Origin: Catenulispora sp. GP43
Lineage (GTDB): Bacteria > Actinomycetota > Actinomycetes > Streptomycetales > Catenulisporaceae
Length of the DNA stretch: 64,000 nucleotides
Direction of reading: 5' to 3'
Assembly (NCBI RefSeq): GCF_041260665.1
Contig: NZ_JBGCCT010000021.1
Span: forward strand, 150,392-214,391
A model generated the notes under the pieces. The model was not told the DNA's origin. It saw nothing but the letters and a program-made list of their open reading frames with translations, and ran no database searches. Both the position numbers and the translations under genes were made by a program. Positions 1 through 9,782 of this stretch are shown here, in pieces; position 1 is the first letter of the stretch; each line of letters begins with the position of its first letter.

Positions 1-2
1 TC

Positions 3-383
3 GTCCTCCGTTACTTCGCCGCCCTCGCCGACGGCGACCAGGCGGCGATCCGCGACTGCTGGGCCGCGGACGGCTCCGTCTGGTACGGCGGCGACCTGCC
101 GATATCGGGGACCTGGCAGGGCCGCGACCAGGTCATCGACGGCTTCCTGGCGACCGCCTTCGCGCACCTGGACCCCGAGCGGGAGATCGGGCTGAAGGTC
201 ACCAACGTCTTCGGCGAGGGCGAGCAGGTGCTGGTCGAGTGGGACTCGTGGGCGACCGGGAAGACCGGCCGGCCGTACCACGAGAAGAACATCGGCGTGT
301 TCGTCGTCCGCGACGGCAAGATCGTGGCGATGCGGGAGTACGCCGACACGCAGCACTGGGAACGTGCGCTGGTCGCGGCCTGA
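3..383 (+). CDS. SnoaL-like / NTF2-fold protein, 5' end outside window
   Basis: An open frame enters from the left edge and ends at TGA 381-383, giving 126 visible residues. The visible part has the cone-shaped alpha+beta pattern of the SnoaL-like (NTF2) superfamily: an N-terminal helix (YFAALADGDQAAI), the segment WAADGSVWYGGDLP, the loop WQGRDQVIDGF, and C-terminal strands ending YHEKNIGVFVVRDGKI and MREYADTQHWERAL. Members are either small-molecule isomerases/hydrolases or uncharacterised binding proteins; nothing here identifies a substrate. The start codon lies upstream of the window. Codon use matches the neighbours. Family assignment is from pattern recognition. Confidence 0.8.
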   Translation, partial: VLRYFAALADGDQAAIRDCWAADGSVWYGGDLPISGTWQGRDQVIDGFLATAFAHLDPEREIGLKVTNVFGEGEQVLVEWDSWATGKTGRPYHEKNIGVFVVRDGKIVAMREYADTQHWERALVAA

Positions 384-414
384 GGCACCCAGCGCACGCA
401 CCCGGTTCTTCAAT

Positions 415-454
415 GCTTCAGGGCTTCAGGGCCTCAGGGCCTCAGGGCCTCAGC
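415..454. repeat. Five tandem 8-bp units overlapping a stop codon
   Basis: Five consecutive 8-mers, two GCTTCAGG then GCCTCAGG, GCCTCAGG and GCCTCAGC, run directly over the TGA (450-452 on the minus strand) of the I36-like gene. This could be slippage in the 3' end of that gene or a processed terminator region. Confidence 0.8.
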
Positions 455-1784
455 ACGCCTGGACGTAGTAGACCGGATCGAAGTTGTAGTTCGCGTTCCT
501 GCTCCCGGGAGCGGATGCCGTGATGACGTTGTGGTTCTGGTCCTTGGTGTAGGCGTCCGTCCCGCCCGAGTTGTCGTTGATGTAGGACCCTGCTGAAAGC
601 CAGTTCTGGAGCGCCCAGTCACCGCCGTTGTACTTGCAGTGGTAGAACGAGAACACCGTCCCGCTGTAGTTGGCGCCGGTGTAGATGCAGAAGTGCCCGC
701 TGTGGCAGTCCGAGCCGTTGCCGGCCGCGGGGCTCGAGCAGTCGGCGTTCGACGACGTGGAGCACTGCCCGATGCCGGTGACCGACGGCCCGCTGCCGCC
801 ACCGCCCCCGGTCCACAGGTACGTGACGGTCACCCAGCCGTTGTCGTTCAGGCCGATGTTGTAGAACGTGCCGTCGGCGAGGTCGATACCGGCCGGATTG
901 GCGACGGTCCTGCCGAACTCGTCGTGGCCGCCGTTGTACCCGCTCTGATACGCGGCCTGTGCTTCCGGCTCGCCCTGCGGCAGATCCGTGAACTCGGCAC
1001 GGTTGGCGTCCCAGTAGTCGTCGTGTGTGTTCCACGGACCGATGTCCCACACCGGCGCCGTCTCACACGTGCTGGGACCGCAGACCTGGACCGAGTAGTC
1101 GCCGCTGCCGTCGGGCGACAGCGCCGATCCCGAAGGCAGCGCCACGAAGTGGTCATTGGGTTGGATGACGTGGCCGTTCGCGGTGGTCCCGCCGACCAGG
1201 CCCTCGCGCGTGGCGTACACCTGGTAGGACACGGACGCGGGAGCCAGCCGGGGGGCGACGGCGGGAGCCGCACCGCTGTCGGCGTTCAGGACCAGGTTGC
1301 TGACGGTCGGAGCGGCGCCGTTCGCGGCGTCCCGCAAGGTGATCCGCGCCTGGACCTTCGTGACCGACTCCGCCAGCGATGTCGAACCGGTGGCCGCCGC
1401 GGGCACCCACTGCGTCCACTTCCCATTGAGCCCGAGACCCCGGACATCGACCAGCGCCTGCGACCCGGCCGGCCGGGCGGCGGTCAGCGTCACGGCCACC
1501 TCGTTCGCCGGCTGGGCCAAAGCGTGCGCGGGCAACACGTCCTGCCCGTAGCCCCGCGTGTCCTGGGACGTCGAGGCATGAACCCGGCCGTCCTCGACCG
1601 TGAGCGCCTTGCCCGTCCACGCGACATTGAAGCCGGACGCCTGCACCAGCGCCGGCTTCTCGCTCCATCGGGCACCGCTCGACGCGGCCTGCGCCGTACC
1701 AGCCATCGCACCTGTGGCACCAGTCGCCACGGCAAGCACCGCCGCCGCACCGACGGCAGCTCTCTTATGCAGAGGGATTGTCAT
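450..1784 (-). CDS. Secreted protein with C-terminal peptidase inhibitor I36 domain
   Basis: The start at 1784 is chosen because MTIPLHKRAAVGAAAVLAVA begins a classical Sec signal peptide (cleavage near GTAQA) and GAGAGGAAG sits just before the ATG; the open frame extends 73 codons further upstream without such support. The mature part has two regions. A middle section of beta-rich sequence shows repeated PxVSNL/YQVYATREG patterns and a segment resembling a short lectin-like fold. The last ~85 residues are cysteine-rich (CHSGHFCIYTGANYSG and FYHCKYN), typical of the beta/gamma-crystallin-like peptidase inhibitor family I36 (Streptomyces SMI type). It is likely exported to inhibit proteases or bind ligand outside the cell. 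The middle domain is not recognised. It is transcribed away from the operator-like repeat at 1851-1865. Confidence 0.75.
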   Translation of the reverse strand: MTIPLHKRAAVGAAAVLAVATGATGAMAGTAQAASSGARWSEKPALVQASGFNVAWTGKALTVEDGRVHASTSQDTRGYGQDVLPAHALAQPANEVAVTLTAARPAGSQALVDVRGLGLNGKWTQWVPAAATGSTSLAESVTKVQARITLRDAANGAAPTVSNLVLNADSGAAPAVAPRLAPASVSYQVYATREGLVGGTTANGHVIQPNDHFVALPSGSALSPDGSGDYSVQVCGPSTCETAPVWDIGPWNTHDDYWDANRAEFTDLPQGEPEAQAAYQSGYNGGHDEFGRTVANPAGIDLADGTFYNIGLNDNGWVTVTYLWTGGGGGSGPSVTGIGQCSTSSNADCSSPAAGNGSDCHSGHFCIYTGANYSGTVFSFYHCKYNGGDWALQNWLSAGSYINDNSGGTDAYTKDQNHNVITASAPGSRNANYNFDPVYYVQAC

Positions 1785-1850
1785 GTCTTCCTCTCGTGGG
1801 GTCGTCATGCACGTGGGGTGGCGTGCCGTCTGGCCAAAGCCTGTGATGTG

Positions 1851-1865
1851 ACTGACACAGTCAGT
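1851..1865. promoter_or_regulatory. Perfect inverted repeat upstream of the I36-like gene
   Basis: ACTGAC-ACA-GTCAGT, two 6-bp arms with a 3-nt spacer, lies 67 nt before the start of the secreted protein and 60 nt past the stop of the LuxR-type regulator. Placement and symmetry fit an operator. The binding protein is unknown. Confidence 0.4.
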
Positions 1866-1923
1866 AGTGTCGCAGCCCTGGAGGTTGATCGCAGTACCTT
1901 GATTCAACAGACGAGGGCGCGTG

Positions 1924-2961
1924 TCATAGGCAGGCGCTGCCAAGGAGCCCTTCCCCGCGACAGGCCTCCGGCGGCGGCCCGAGCCACCCGAGCTCACTCG
2001 CACGCACCCCCATCTGGAAACGGCTCCGCGTCCCGAGCCGCCGCATGAGCTCCGAGGCCTTGCGCCCGACCGTCCGCGTGGACACCCCCAGGCGGCGCGC
2101 GATGTGCTCGTCGGTCTCGCCGTTGGCCAGCATCCGCAGGATCTCTCGCTCCTCGGGGCCCAGGCCCTGGGCGCCCCGCGGGCTGGGCAGGCCCAGCGGG
2201 CGGGCGGCGTTCCAGATCTGCTCGAAGAGCGCGCACATCGCCGAGACCGCGCCGGCTCCGGTCAGGACGGTGGCGCCGGCCGAGCTGTCCCGGGGGTCGA
2301 TGGGGACCAGCGCGGTGGCACGGTCGACGATGATCAGGCGCAGGGGGACGGTGGGCGCTGTGCGGATCCGGCCGCCGATGCCGGCGAGCCAGTCGGTGTA
2401 GGCGATGCTCGCCGGGTCGTTGCGGATGCTGTTCAGGTAGACCGTGCGCATGGTGACGCCGCGCTCCAGCAGCGCCGCGTCGAGGGGCTTGCTGGCCGCC
2501 AGTGTGTCGGGGCGCTGGACTGGGTCCGGGACGAGGGCGAGCAGTTCGTTCTGGGCCTGCGCGGTCAGCGTCTTCAGACGGAGCCGCACCTCGTCGACCC
2601 CGATCAGCTCTTCGGTGACGGTGCGCTCGCCGCGGGGATGCAGCTCCGCGTATTCGGCGGTGAGCATGGCAACGGCGGCGCGGCCGCTCTCCAACTGATG
2701 CTGACGGGCCACCAACTCGGCCTGAAGCCGGGCCAGGAGCGATTCCAGTCCGACGTCAGGGGCCACCGGACGCAATGTCCGCGGATGCGCCGGCGAGGTC
2801 CGGAGCAATGCCAGGCCGGACAGCTCGTCGAGGGCGGTGCGCACGTCACCCTCGGCCCAGCCCAGCGCCGCGCTGATGGCCTCGACACGGAGATCCGGCT
2901 CGCGCAACAGATACAGGTAGAGCTTCTCTGCCGCTGGCGAGACCCCGAAGGCTTCCAGCAT
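1924..2961 (-). CDS. LuxR-family transcriptional regulator with N-terminal TrmB-like winged helix
   Basis: A 345-residue protein starting at MLEAFGVSPAAEKLYLYLL; GGGGGAAGGG lies immediately before this ATG, so the 40-codon upstream extension is disregarded. Residues 1-75 resemble the TrmB winged helix. A central alpha/beta region follows (LIGVDEVRLRLKTL, MRTVYLNSIRND, RLIIVDRATALVPIDP), of the kind seen in actinobacterial one-domain sensors. The C-terminus is a LuxR/GerE HTH (GLGPEEREILRMLANGETDE, IARRLGVSTRTVGRKASEL). The last ~25 residues are variable. It lies upstream of, and in the same direction as, the I36-type gene and may control it through the 1851-1865 repeat; this link is inference from position only. 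Confidence 0.85.
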   Translation of the reverse strand: MLEAFGVSPAAEKLYLYLLREPDLRVEAISAALGWAEGDVRTALDELSGLALLRTSPAHPRTLRPVAPDVGLESLLARLQAELVARQHQLESGRAAVAMLTAEYAELHPRGERTVTEELIGVDEVRLRLKTLTAQAQNELLALVPDPVQRPDTLAASKPLDAALLERGVTMRTVYLNSIRNDPASIAYTDWLAGIGGRIRTAPTVPLRLIIVDRATALVPIDPRDSSAGATVLTGAGAVSAMCALFEQIWNAARPLGLPSPRGAQGLGPEEREILRMLANGETDEHIARRLGVSTRTVGRKASELMRRLGTRSRFQMGVRASELGWLGPPPEACRGEGLLGSACL

Positions 2962-3332
2962 CCCTTCCCCCGTGCGATAGAAGATCTGCGCGAACGTCAG
3001 TATGCGGTGGCTGACATACAGCGAGCAAGGATTTCGGGCACAATAAATATCAGTACCCTGTTTCGGCCATCTTCCACGCACAATCGCCGAAGCTGCCTGC
3101 CTACCACAGTTGGTGACAGGGGTATGACATCCCGTAGCGGCTGTCCGAACCCCGACAGGGCTGCCTCCGGACAGCGCCGAGGACTTCCGGTGGGCGCGTC
3201 CGGTAGCCCAGGGTCGTTCTCAGCGGCGGTTCCACGTGGGCCTGGACCATTGACGCGCTGCCCAAATGTTCCGCATGAGAGGCGGTTCATGACGCCGCCA
3301 CGGCGGTAACCTCCCCGGAGGAGGCGAAGCGT

Positions 3333-3971
3333 ATGAACCGCATCACGGCACCGATGGTCCTGATCGTCTCGGCACTGCTTGTCGCCTGCTCCTCATGTTC
3401 CTCGTCGACATCGTCGCCAACTTCGACCTACCAGGGCCAGCAGACCCACCAGGGCCAGCAGTCTGCCGCGCAGCTCAAGGCCGCGGCGCTCGTGACGTCC
3501 GATCTGCCGTTCGGTTGGGCGGTTTCGCCGCCGTCCGCGGACAGTTCGGTGACGGCTCCGTGCTCGGCGATCACGGCGGACGGGAGCAAGCAGCTCCCCG
3601 CGCAGGCCGAGGCTGATTTCCAGCAGTCGGAAGACGGGCCGTTCCTTCAGGAGATCCTTGCCTCCGGACCCGACACACAGGTTCGCGACCTGTGGTCGTC
3701 GATGCAGAAAACGGCGATCGCGTGCTCCGCGCCGATGGCCGGCTCCGACTCGACGCGCGTTTCCGCGACGACGTTCCCGTCCTACGGCGACGCGAGTTAT
3801 GCCTTGCACCTGGCCGCGAACAGGTCCGGCGTGAGCTACGGCGGCGACGTCGTCGTCATCCGCAAGGGGCAGATGTACATCGAAGTCGCCGTCTTCGGCG
3901 TCGGAGGCGTCTCCGCTTCGCTGGTCCAGGAGCTGGTCGGTACGGCCGTCCACAAGGCTTCCCAGTCCTAA
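3333..3971 (+). CDS. Lipoprotein of unknown function
   Basis: A 212-residue protein with SD CCGGAGGAGG at 3312-3321. The N-terminus is a lipoprotein signal: MNRI, then a hydrophobic stretch and lipobox LVAC with Cys19 as the lipidation site, followed by a Ser/Thr/Gln-rich linker. The folded part (residues ~45-210) contains the DLPFGWAVSP, PCSAITADGS and ACSAPM segments of the sensor/lipoprotein family common in actinobacteria. Two cysteines, in PCSAI and ACSAP, could form a disulphide. It is probably anchored on the outer face of the membrane. No enzyme motif is visible. Confidence 0.8.
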   Translation: MNRITAPMVLIVSALLVACSSCSSSTSSPTSTYQGQQTHQGQQSAAQLKAAALVTSDLPFGWAVSPPSADSSVTAPCSAITADGSKQLPAQAEADFQQSEDGPFLQEILASGPDTQVRDLWSSMQKTAIACSAPMAGSDSTRVSATTFPSYGDASYALHLAANRSGVSYGGDVVVIRKGQMYIEVAVFGVGGVSASLVQELVGTAVHKASQS

Positions 3972-4071
3972 CGGGTCTCCAGTTCCCTTTAGCGCCGCTT
4001 CGATGCTACCTTGGCCGTGAGAGTTAACGGGACCTTGGTTCCGTTAGTGACGCGTGAGGTGGGAGTTCGCC

Positions 4072-5115
<1,044 letters not shown>

Positions 5116-5182
5116 ACCCGAAGTGTGGCGGGCACCGCTCTCTATCGGCGCCCGCCTGATGGCCCTTTTCCTTTACCGCTTC

Positions 5183-6010
5183 TCAGCCTGACAGCGGCAT
5201 CGTCATCTGCGGCGACACCGGCGAGACGTCCTGATGCAGCTTGCTGACCGCGGTACCCATCGCGAAGAACTCGATGGCGTGCTCGCCCCACACCCAGTCG
5301 TTCTCGTGCACCGTGACGCCGACGATGCCGTCCGCGCCGACCTGGTTGCCCTCGTACTGCATGCGGCTCATGGCGATCTCGCGCGCGTCGTAGACCGCTT
5401 GCGTGTAGGTGCCCAGCTCCGTGTTCTGGCCCGAGGCCTGGAGCGCCTGCCGGAAGGTGAGGTGCGCGACGTGGTAGACACAGGTCCCCAGCACCAGCGC
5501 CCGCGGCACCCAGCCGTGCTGCCACAAAGTCCAGAAGTCCTGCCCCGACAGGTGCGAGGTGAACGGCCGCCCCGCAGGCGTCCGCAACGGCATGTTGCTG
5601 TTCTCGGCCTTCACCGCAGTCCCCACCGCGACGAACTCCATGATCTCGGCCGAGAACGCATACCGCCGCGCCCGCACCTCCACCCCGATGATCCCGTCGG
5701 CACCGAGCATGTCGGCCTCAGCCTCCATACGCGCCATCGCCAACTCCCGCGCGGTGTACATCGCCTGCGTCAGGACGGACAGCTCCTGACTGGTGTTCCA
5801 CCGCGTGGGCTGAATACCGATGTGGTAAATGCTCGTCCCCATCACCAGCCCGACAGGCGTGAAGCCCGCCTGCGTCGCCAGCACGAACTCATTCACCGAC
5901 AGGTCGGAGGTGAAGCAGGGGCGCCCCTGCTGCGACTGCGCGAGCCGCCCCCTCGCCGATTCCGGCAGGGGCTGTTGCTGCTGGGATATCGGTCCATTCT
6001 GCTGTGCCAT
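5183..6010 (-). CDS. Duplicated YbjQ/DUF74 heavy-metal-binding-domain-like protein
   Basis: A 275-residue protein starting at MAQQNGPISQQQQPLPES (SD CGAGGAGAG; an 18-codon upstream extension is ignored). It contains two copies of the YbjQ-like domain. Copy 1 has FTSDLSVNEFVLATQAGF, MARMEAEADMLGADGIIGVE and EFVAVGTAVK. Copy 2 has FTSHLSGQDFWTLWQHGW, MSRMQYEGNQVGADGIVGVT and EFFAMGTAVS. Both retain the MSRMxxEAxxxGADGIxGV core of the pentameric fold. The N-terminal glutamine-rich tail suggests a cytosolic protein. E. coli YbjQ is described as a possible metal-binding pentamer; no metal ligand can be assigned here. Convergent with the reductase. Confidence 0.82.
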   Translation of the reverse strand: MAQQNGPISQQQQPLPESARGRLAQSQQGRPCFTSDLSVNEFVLATQAGFTPVGLVMGTSIYHIGIQPTRWNTSQELSVLTQAMYTARELAMARMEAEADMLGADGIIGVEVRARRYAFSAEIMEFVAVGTAVKAENSNMPLRTPAGRPFTSHLSGQDFWTLWQHGWVPRALVLGTCVYHVAHLTFRQALQASGQNTELGTYTQAVYDAREIAMSRMQYEGNQVGADGIVGVTVHENDWVWGEHAIEFFAMGTAVSKLHQDVSPVSPQMTMPLSG

Positions 6011-6172
6011 CAGTCTCTCCTCGTGCACTCGTCGCGCGTCGGCGCCGACAGCCAGCCGGCGCACTGATCGTAGAACGGGAAGCCCTCATGCACGCCCGCC
6101 GACCAGCCCGTATCGCGCGCCAGGAAACGACAACGCTTCAAGTTCGTCAGCGGGCTGTGGCACCCTCATTGC

Positions 6173-7075
6173 ATGGCACGAACGTTTGGGCATGTTCCGG
6201 GCTACCCAGAGGGAACAACCTTCAATAACCGTCATGCCGCACATGAGGCAGGCGTTCATAGGCAGACACAGGCCGGCATCACGGGAACCCCGCTTGAAGG
6301 CGCTGAATCCATCGTCTTGAACGGCGGCTACAAAGACGATGAGGACTACTGGGACACGATCGTCTACACCGGTCACGGAGGGCAAGACGCTCGCGGGAAC
6401 CAAGTCGACGATCAGTCATTCGACGATCCGGGCAACGGGGCGCTGGTGCGCAGCGCCCTCGAACGACAGCTCGTGCGAGTCCTCCGTGGACCCGAGGGCG
6501 ACAGGGATCATTCCCCTCCCTCCGGTTACCGCTACGACGGTCTGTACTCGGTCGAGCGGTACTGGATGCAGGACGGGCTAGACAACTTCAAGGTCTGTCG
6601 TTTCCTCATGGTCAAGGTCCTCGAGGACGAGAACGGCCGACCCTACCTCAGCCACTCGCCAGGTGACGAAGGCCTCGACGCTGAAGATGAAGCCGGCCCC
6701 GCACCCCGGGTACCGAATACGGGTAGCCGCGTCGCTCGCAAGAGTTCGGTCATAGACCAGGTCAAGTCATGGCATAAGAACCAGTGCCAGATCTGTGGCA
6801 AGACGCTCAAGGTTGCCGGCGGCGCGTCGTACAGCCAAGGGGCACACATTCGTGGTCTAGGCAAGCCGCACTACGGCCCAGACGCTACGAGCAACGTCTT
6901 GTGCCTCTGCCCGAACGATCATGTCCTCTTCGACAACGGTGCCCGTTACCTCACGGATGACTTCCAGATCATCGACGCGATCGATGGCCACACGGTTGGT
7001 GTGCTCCGCCAGCATCGGAGTCACAAGATCGACAGTAACCATGTGCGATATCACCGTAGTTTGTGGGTTGCCTGA
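6173..7075 (+). CDS. SRA (YDG)-HNH modification-dependent restriction endonuclease
   Basis: A 300-residue two-domain nuclease. Residues ~5-155 form an SRA/YDG domain (GHVPGYPEGTTFNNR, AHEAGVHRQTQAGI, LNGGYKDDEDYWDTIVYTGH, GYRYDGLYSVERYW), which flips out and reads a modified base such as 5-methylcytosine. Residues ~205-290 form an HNH nuclease with zinc ligands CQIC and LCLC, the histidines of GAHIRG and the CPNDH core. This architecture belongs to type IV, modification-dependent restriction enzymes. It probably cuts incoming methylated or hypermodified phage DNA in the cytoplasm and would conflict with cytosine methylation by the host. There is no companion methylase beside it, as expected. 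No clear SD is visible before the ATG, so it may be leaderless. Confidence 0.88.
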   Translation: MARTFGHVPGYPEGTTFNNRHAAHEAGVHRQTQAGITGTPLEGAESIVLNGGYKDDEDYWDTIVYTGHGGQDARGNQVDDQSFDDPGNGALVRSALERQLVRVLRGPEGDRDHSPPSGYRYDGLYSVERYWMQDGLDNFKVCRFLMVKVLEDENGRPYLSHSPGDEGLDAEDEAGPAPRVPNTGSRVARKSSVIDQVKSWHKNQCQICGKTLKVAGGASYSQGAHIRGLGKPHYGPDATSNVLCLCPNDHVLFDNGARYLTDDFQIIDAIDGHTVGVLRQHRSHKIDSNHVRYHRSLWVA

Positions 7076-7092
7076 CCTCGCCGTGAACAAGA

Positions 7093-7120
7093 ATGCCGCC
7101 GGATCACGATCCGGCGGCAT
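7093..7120 (+). terminator. Hairpin after the SRA-HNH gene
   Basis: A 13-bp perfect stem (ATGCCGCCGGATC / GATCCGGCGGCAT) around a 2-nt centre lies 17 nt after the stop codon. There is no T-tract on the plus strand, as is common for high-GC terminators. Confidence 0.7.
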
Positions 7121-7293
7121 CAAAAATAGCTTGAAGGACACGACGGACAGCCGCCGGCTACATCAACCGAATGGCCTAGACACCATCGGGCTTCCGCAGG
7201 TACGCGACGCCGCGCCGCTCCGCCCAGGTCCTGGTCCCGCCGCCCAGGCCTAGGGTGGGGAGGAGGCTTCCGACTCCGGAAAGGAGTACGGCC

Positions 7294-7884
7294 ATGTCCG
7301 TCGGAGTCACATTGGAATTCCCGGCCGCCACCACCGAGCAGTACGACACCACATGCGCACTGATGGGCCTCACACCGCGTGGACCGGGTCCGTCGGGGCT
7401 GTTGTTCCACTGGGCGAGAGTCGACGGCGCCGGCATGGTACTCACCGATGTCTGGACCAGCCGCGAACGCTTCGAGGAGTTCGCCCGCGACCAGATCGCG
7501 CCGCTCAGCCGGCAGGCGGGCGTCACGGAACCGCCGACGACCACGTTCGACGACGTCTACAACTACCTTGGCGCCGGCCCGCTCGCGGACACGATCACCC
7601 CCATAGCGGTGGTCATGGAGTTCGAGGGCGAGATGCGCCAGTACGACGAAGTGATGGACCTGATGGAATTCGCCCCGCAGAGCACCGGCGCGGACGGCGG
7701 CCTGTTCCACTGGGTCACCGAGACCGAGGGCGGCGCGCGCACCACCGACGTGTGGCAGGACCGCGCCACGTTCGACGCGTTCGCCGAGTCCCACATCATC
7801 CCGTACACCGCGAAGGTCGGCGTCGCACCCGCCACCTCGGTGACGATGTACGACGTCTACAACTACTTCACCGCGGGCGCGTAG
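7294..7884 (+). CDS. Tandem ABM-like (dimeric alpha+beta barrel) protein
   Basis: A 196-residue protein starting at MSVGVTLEF after GGAAAGGAG; the 13-codon upstream extension has no SD. It is an internal duplication. Each half has VxLEFxxxxxQYDxxxxLM, a GLLFHW/GGLFHW strand, a TDVWxxRxxFxxFA segment and a terminal YDVYNY or FDDVYNY. This is the pattern of antibiotic-biosynthesis-monooxygenase-like ferredoxin-fold dimers, here fused head to tail. No catalytic residue is assignable. It lies just upstream of another small ABM-like gene and before a strong hairpin, so the two are probably co-transcribed. Confidence 0.8.
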   Translation: MSVGVTLEFPAATTEQYDTTCALMGLTPRGPGPSGLLFHWARVDGAGMVLTDVWTSRERFEEFARDQIAPLSRQAGVTEPPTTTFDDVYNYLGAGPLADTITPIAVVMEFEGEMRQYDEVMDLMEFAPQSTGADGGLFHWVTETEGGARTTDVWQDRATFDAFAESHIIPYTAKVGVAPATSVTMYDVYNYFTAGA

Positions 7885-7944
7885 CGGTGCCGACCGACGG
7901 CACGCGATGGACCGCTCCCGCGAGATAGGCAAGGAGGTGCGAAG

Positions 7945-8256
7945 GTGACGGCGTTCATCCAGATCATGGAATACGAGACGAGCCACGCCAAGGAGTTCGA
8001 CGCGCTGCTCGACGAATGGATCACGGCGACCGAAGGCAAGCGAACGGCCACCCACGACGTGCACACCCAGGACCGGGACCACTCCGGCCGCTACGTGGAC
8101 ATCATCGAGTTCCCGTCCTACGAAGCGGCGATGCGGAACAGCGAGCTGCCCGAGACCCAGCGCATCGCCGGGCAGATGCGCGAGCTCTGCGACAGCGAGG
8201 TGCGGTTCATGAACCTCGACGTCTTGCGCGACGAGGCACTGGTGGGCAGTAAGTGA
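7945..8256 (+). CDS. Small ABM-like protein
   Basis: A 103-residue protein with a GTG start preceded by AAGGAGG. The sequence MTAFIQIMEYETSHAKEF, then RDHSGRYVDIIEFPSYEAAM and ALxxxxLPETQxIAxxM, fits the single-domain dimeric alpha+beta barrel (ABM-like/YCII-like) group. It follows the tandem ABM protein after 60 nt and precedes a terminator, which suggests a two-gene operon. The substrate is unknown. Confidence 0.75.
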   Translation: MTAFIQIMEYETSHAKEFDALLDEWITATEGKRTATHDVHTQDRDHSGRYVDIIEFPSYEAAMRNSELPETQRIAGQMRELCDSEVRFMNLDVLRDEALVGSK

Positions 8257-8273
8257 GACGTGTTCGGAAACGC

Positions 8274-8311
8274 CGAATGCGGCGCCATCTCGAAAGATGG
8301 CGCCGCATTCG
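8274..8311 (+). terminator. Strong hairpin ending the ABM operon
   Basis: A perfect 17-bp stem with a CGAA tetraloop begins 18 nt after the stop codon. It also faces the end of the convergent epoxide hydrolase pseudogene and may serve both directions. Confidence 0.85.
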
Positions 8312-8330
8312 CAAATACAACCGCTGCCCT

Positions 8331-9330
8331 CTAACCGCGCCCGGAGTGCTCCCCGAAGAAGGCCCGCATTCCACCGGCGAGCAACTCGGGCTCCTCGAAC
8401 GGCAGGAAGTGACCGCCGACCGTCGCCGAACGCCGGCGCCGCACGTCGCCGCAGCTGCGGTGCCATCCGGCGTGGATATTCGCGGTCCTCGATCCCCAGT
8501 GTCGCGGCGAGCGGGACGGTGGCAATGGGCGCGGCTCGTTGTGGTGGTAGCCGAAACGGGTACGGAACGACGAGCCGATGCATCCGGTGAACCGGTACAG
8601 CGCCACCAGCGTCAACAGGTCGTCGCGGCTGAAACGGGGCTCCAGCCTCCCGTCGTGGCCGGTCCACGCGTAAGAACTTGTCGAGGATCCAAGCCGCCAG
8701 ACCGATCGGCAAGTCGTTGAGCGACGCCGCGGCAGTGTCCGGACGTGTCTCTTGCATCGCGCTGTAGCCGAAGTCGGACTCGTCGAACTTCTTCAGCGAG
8801 TCCGTCAAGGCCTGCTCGTCCGGATCGAGCGGGGGTCGGCCGGGCCGACGGTGGGCATCTTCGCGTGCAGCAGGTGGATCCCCGAAACTGCTCGGGATGC
8901 CGGATCGCCAGCCAGTTCGTGATATCGGTCCCGACGTCCGAGCCGTATGCGCCGAACCGGTCATAGCCAAGCTCCGTCATCAGCTTCGCCCAGACGTCTG
9001 CGATCGCCGCCCGCGTGTGCGGACCTTGCAGCGGATCGGAGAAGACCAACCCCGGACGTGGACGGGGATCACCAGGTCAAAGTCTTCCGCCAGCAACGGT
9101 GACAGCTTTAGCAACTCGGTGAACGCGTTCGGCCAACCATGGCTCAACAATAAGCATTCAACTCCGACTCGAAGCCCGCCAGTCGAACTCCTCCCGCCAG
9201 TACCGACCCAGCTCAGCCAGGTAACCGCAGTCCATCCCGGCCGACCACGGCTCCCCCGGCGTCGGGTGCGGCAGCTGGGTGCGCGCCAGGCGCTCCCGCA
9301 GATTGGCGAGGGCATCCTCTGCCGAACTGC
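8331..9330 (-). pseudogene. Epoxide hydrolase, multiply frameshifted
   Basis: Pieces of one alpha/beta-hydrolase lie in order on the minus strand but in different frames. The N-terminal epoxide hydrolase domain (LANLRERLARTQLPHPTP, YLAELGRYWREEFDWRA) ends near 9160. The oxyanion-hole segment LLLSHGWPNAFTELL lies near 9140-9080. The nucleophile strand FGAYGSDVGTDITNWLAIR lies near 8960-8900. The C-terminal GGHFLPFEEPELLAGGMRAF, with the catalytic histidine, ends at 8331. At least three frameshifts separate them, so no functional enzyme is made. The original start is not recognisable. Confidence 0.8.
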
Positions 9331-9473
9331 TTGTATCCCCACCAGACACAGTTTTCACCGTAGTCGATACTGGCGCAGAGCGCTTGGCCGATCGCAGAGC
9401 GCGATCCTGGCGGAGAATCGCAAACCCGCTTCTCGCAAGTCCGACCAAAACGCAAATGCTCGCCCCTGATCGA

Positions 9474-9605
9474 TCACCCGATCCGTTGGCCCTCGAACTC
9501 GAACGCCACCAACTCCTCACGCGTGACGATCGGCACGTCCCCGCGTGCTTGCAGCCACGCGAACGTCGCCTCACGGAACCGCCTGTCGAACGCCTCACTT
9601 CGAAC
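9474..9605 (-). pseudogene. N-terminal remnant of an HNH endonuclease-type gene
   Basis: About 43 residues (FDRRFREATFAWL, REELVAFEFEGQRIG) match the opening of a family of actinobacterial HNH restriction endonucleases, in which a helix is followed by LxxFxFEGxRI. The frame stops at 9474, before any nuclease residues. It abuts the epoxide hydrolase remnant, so two decayed genes meet here. The identification rests on a short segment. Confidence 0.4.
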
Positions 9606-9782
9606 GCTGTTACGCCCCACGCCGGCACCTTCCCACGACGGCCGGCACGGGGTCCACCGGAGCGGCCGGCATCCCGTCCGGACGAGCCGCAATCGCAGGG
9701 TTGACCCGATTCCACACGATGGCGGGCCATCACGTGTCCGATTCACCCGTTTGGCTCTGAGCCGACCCACCCGGCTGCCACA

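Noticed and set aside
639..2048. 469-codon plus-strand frame opposite the I36 gene
   Set aside because: Arg/Gly/Val-rich shadow without a start signal; the minus-strand gene has signal peptide, SD and domain.
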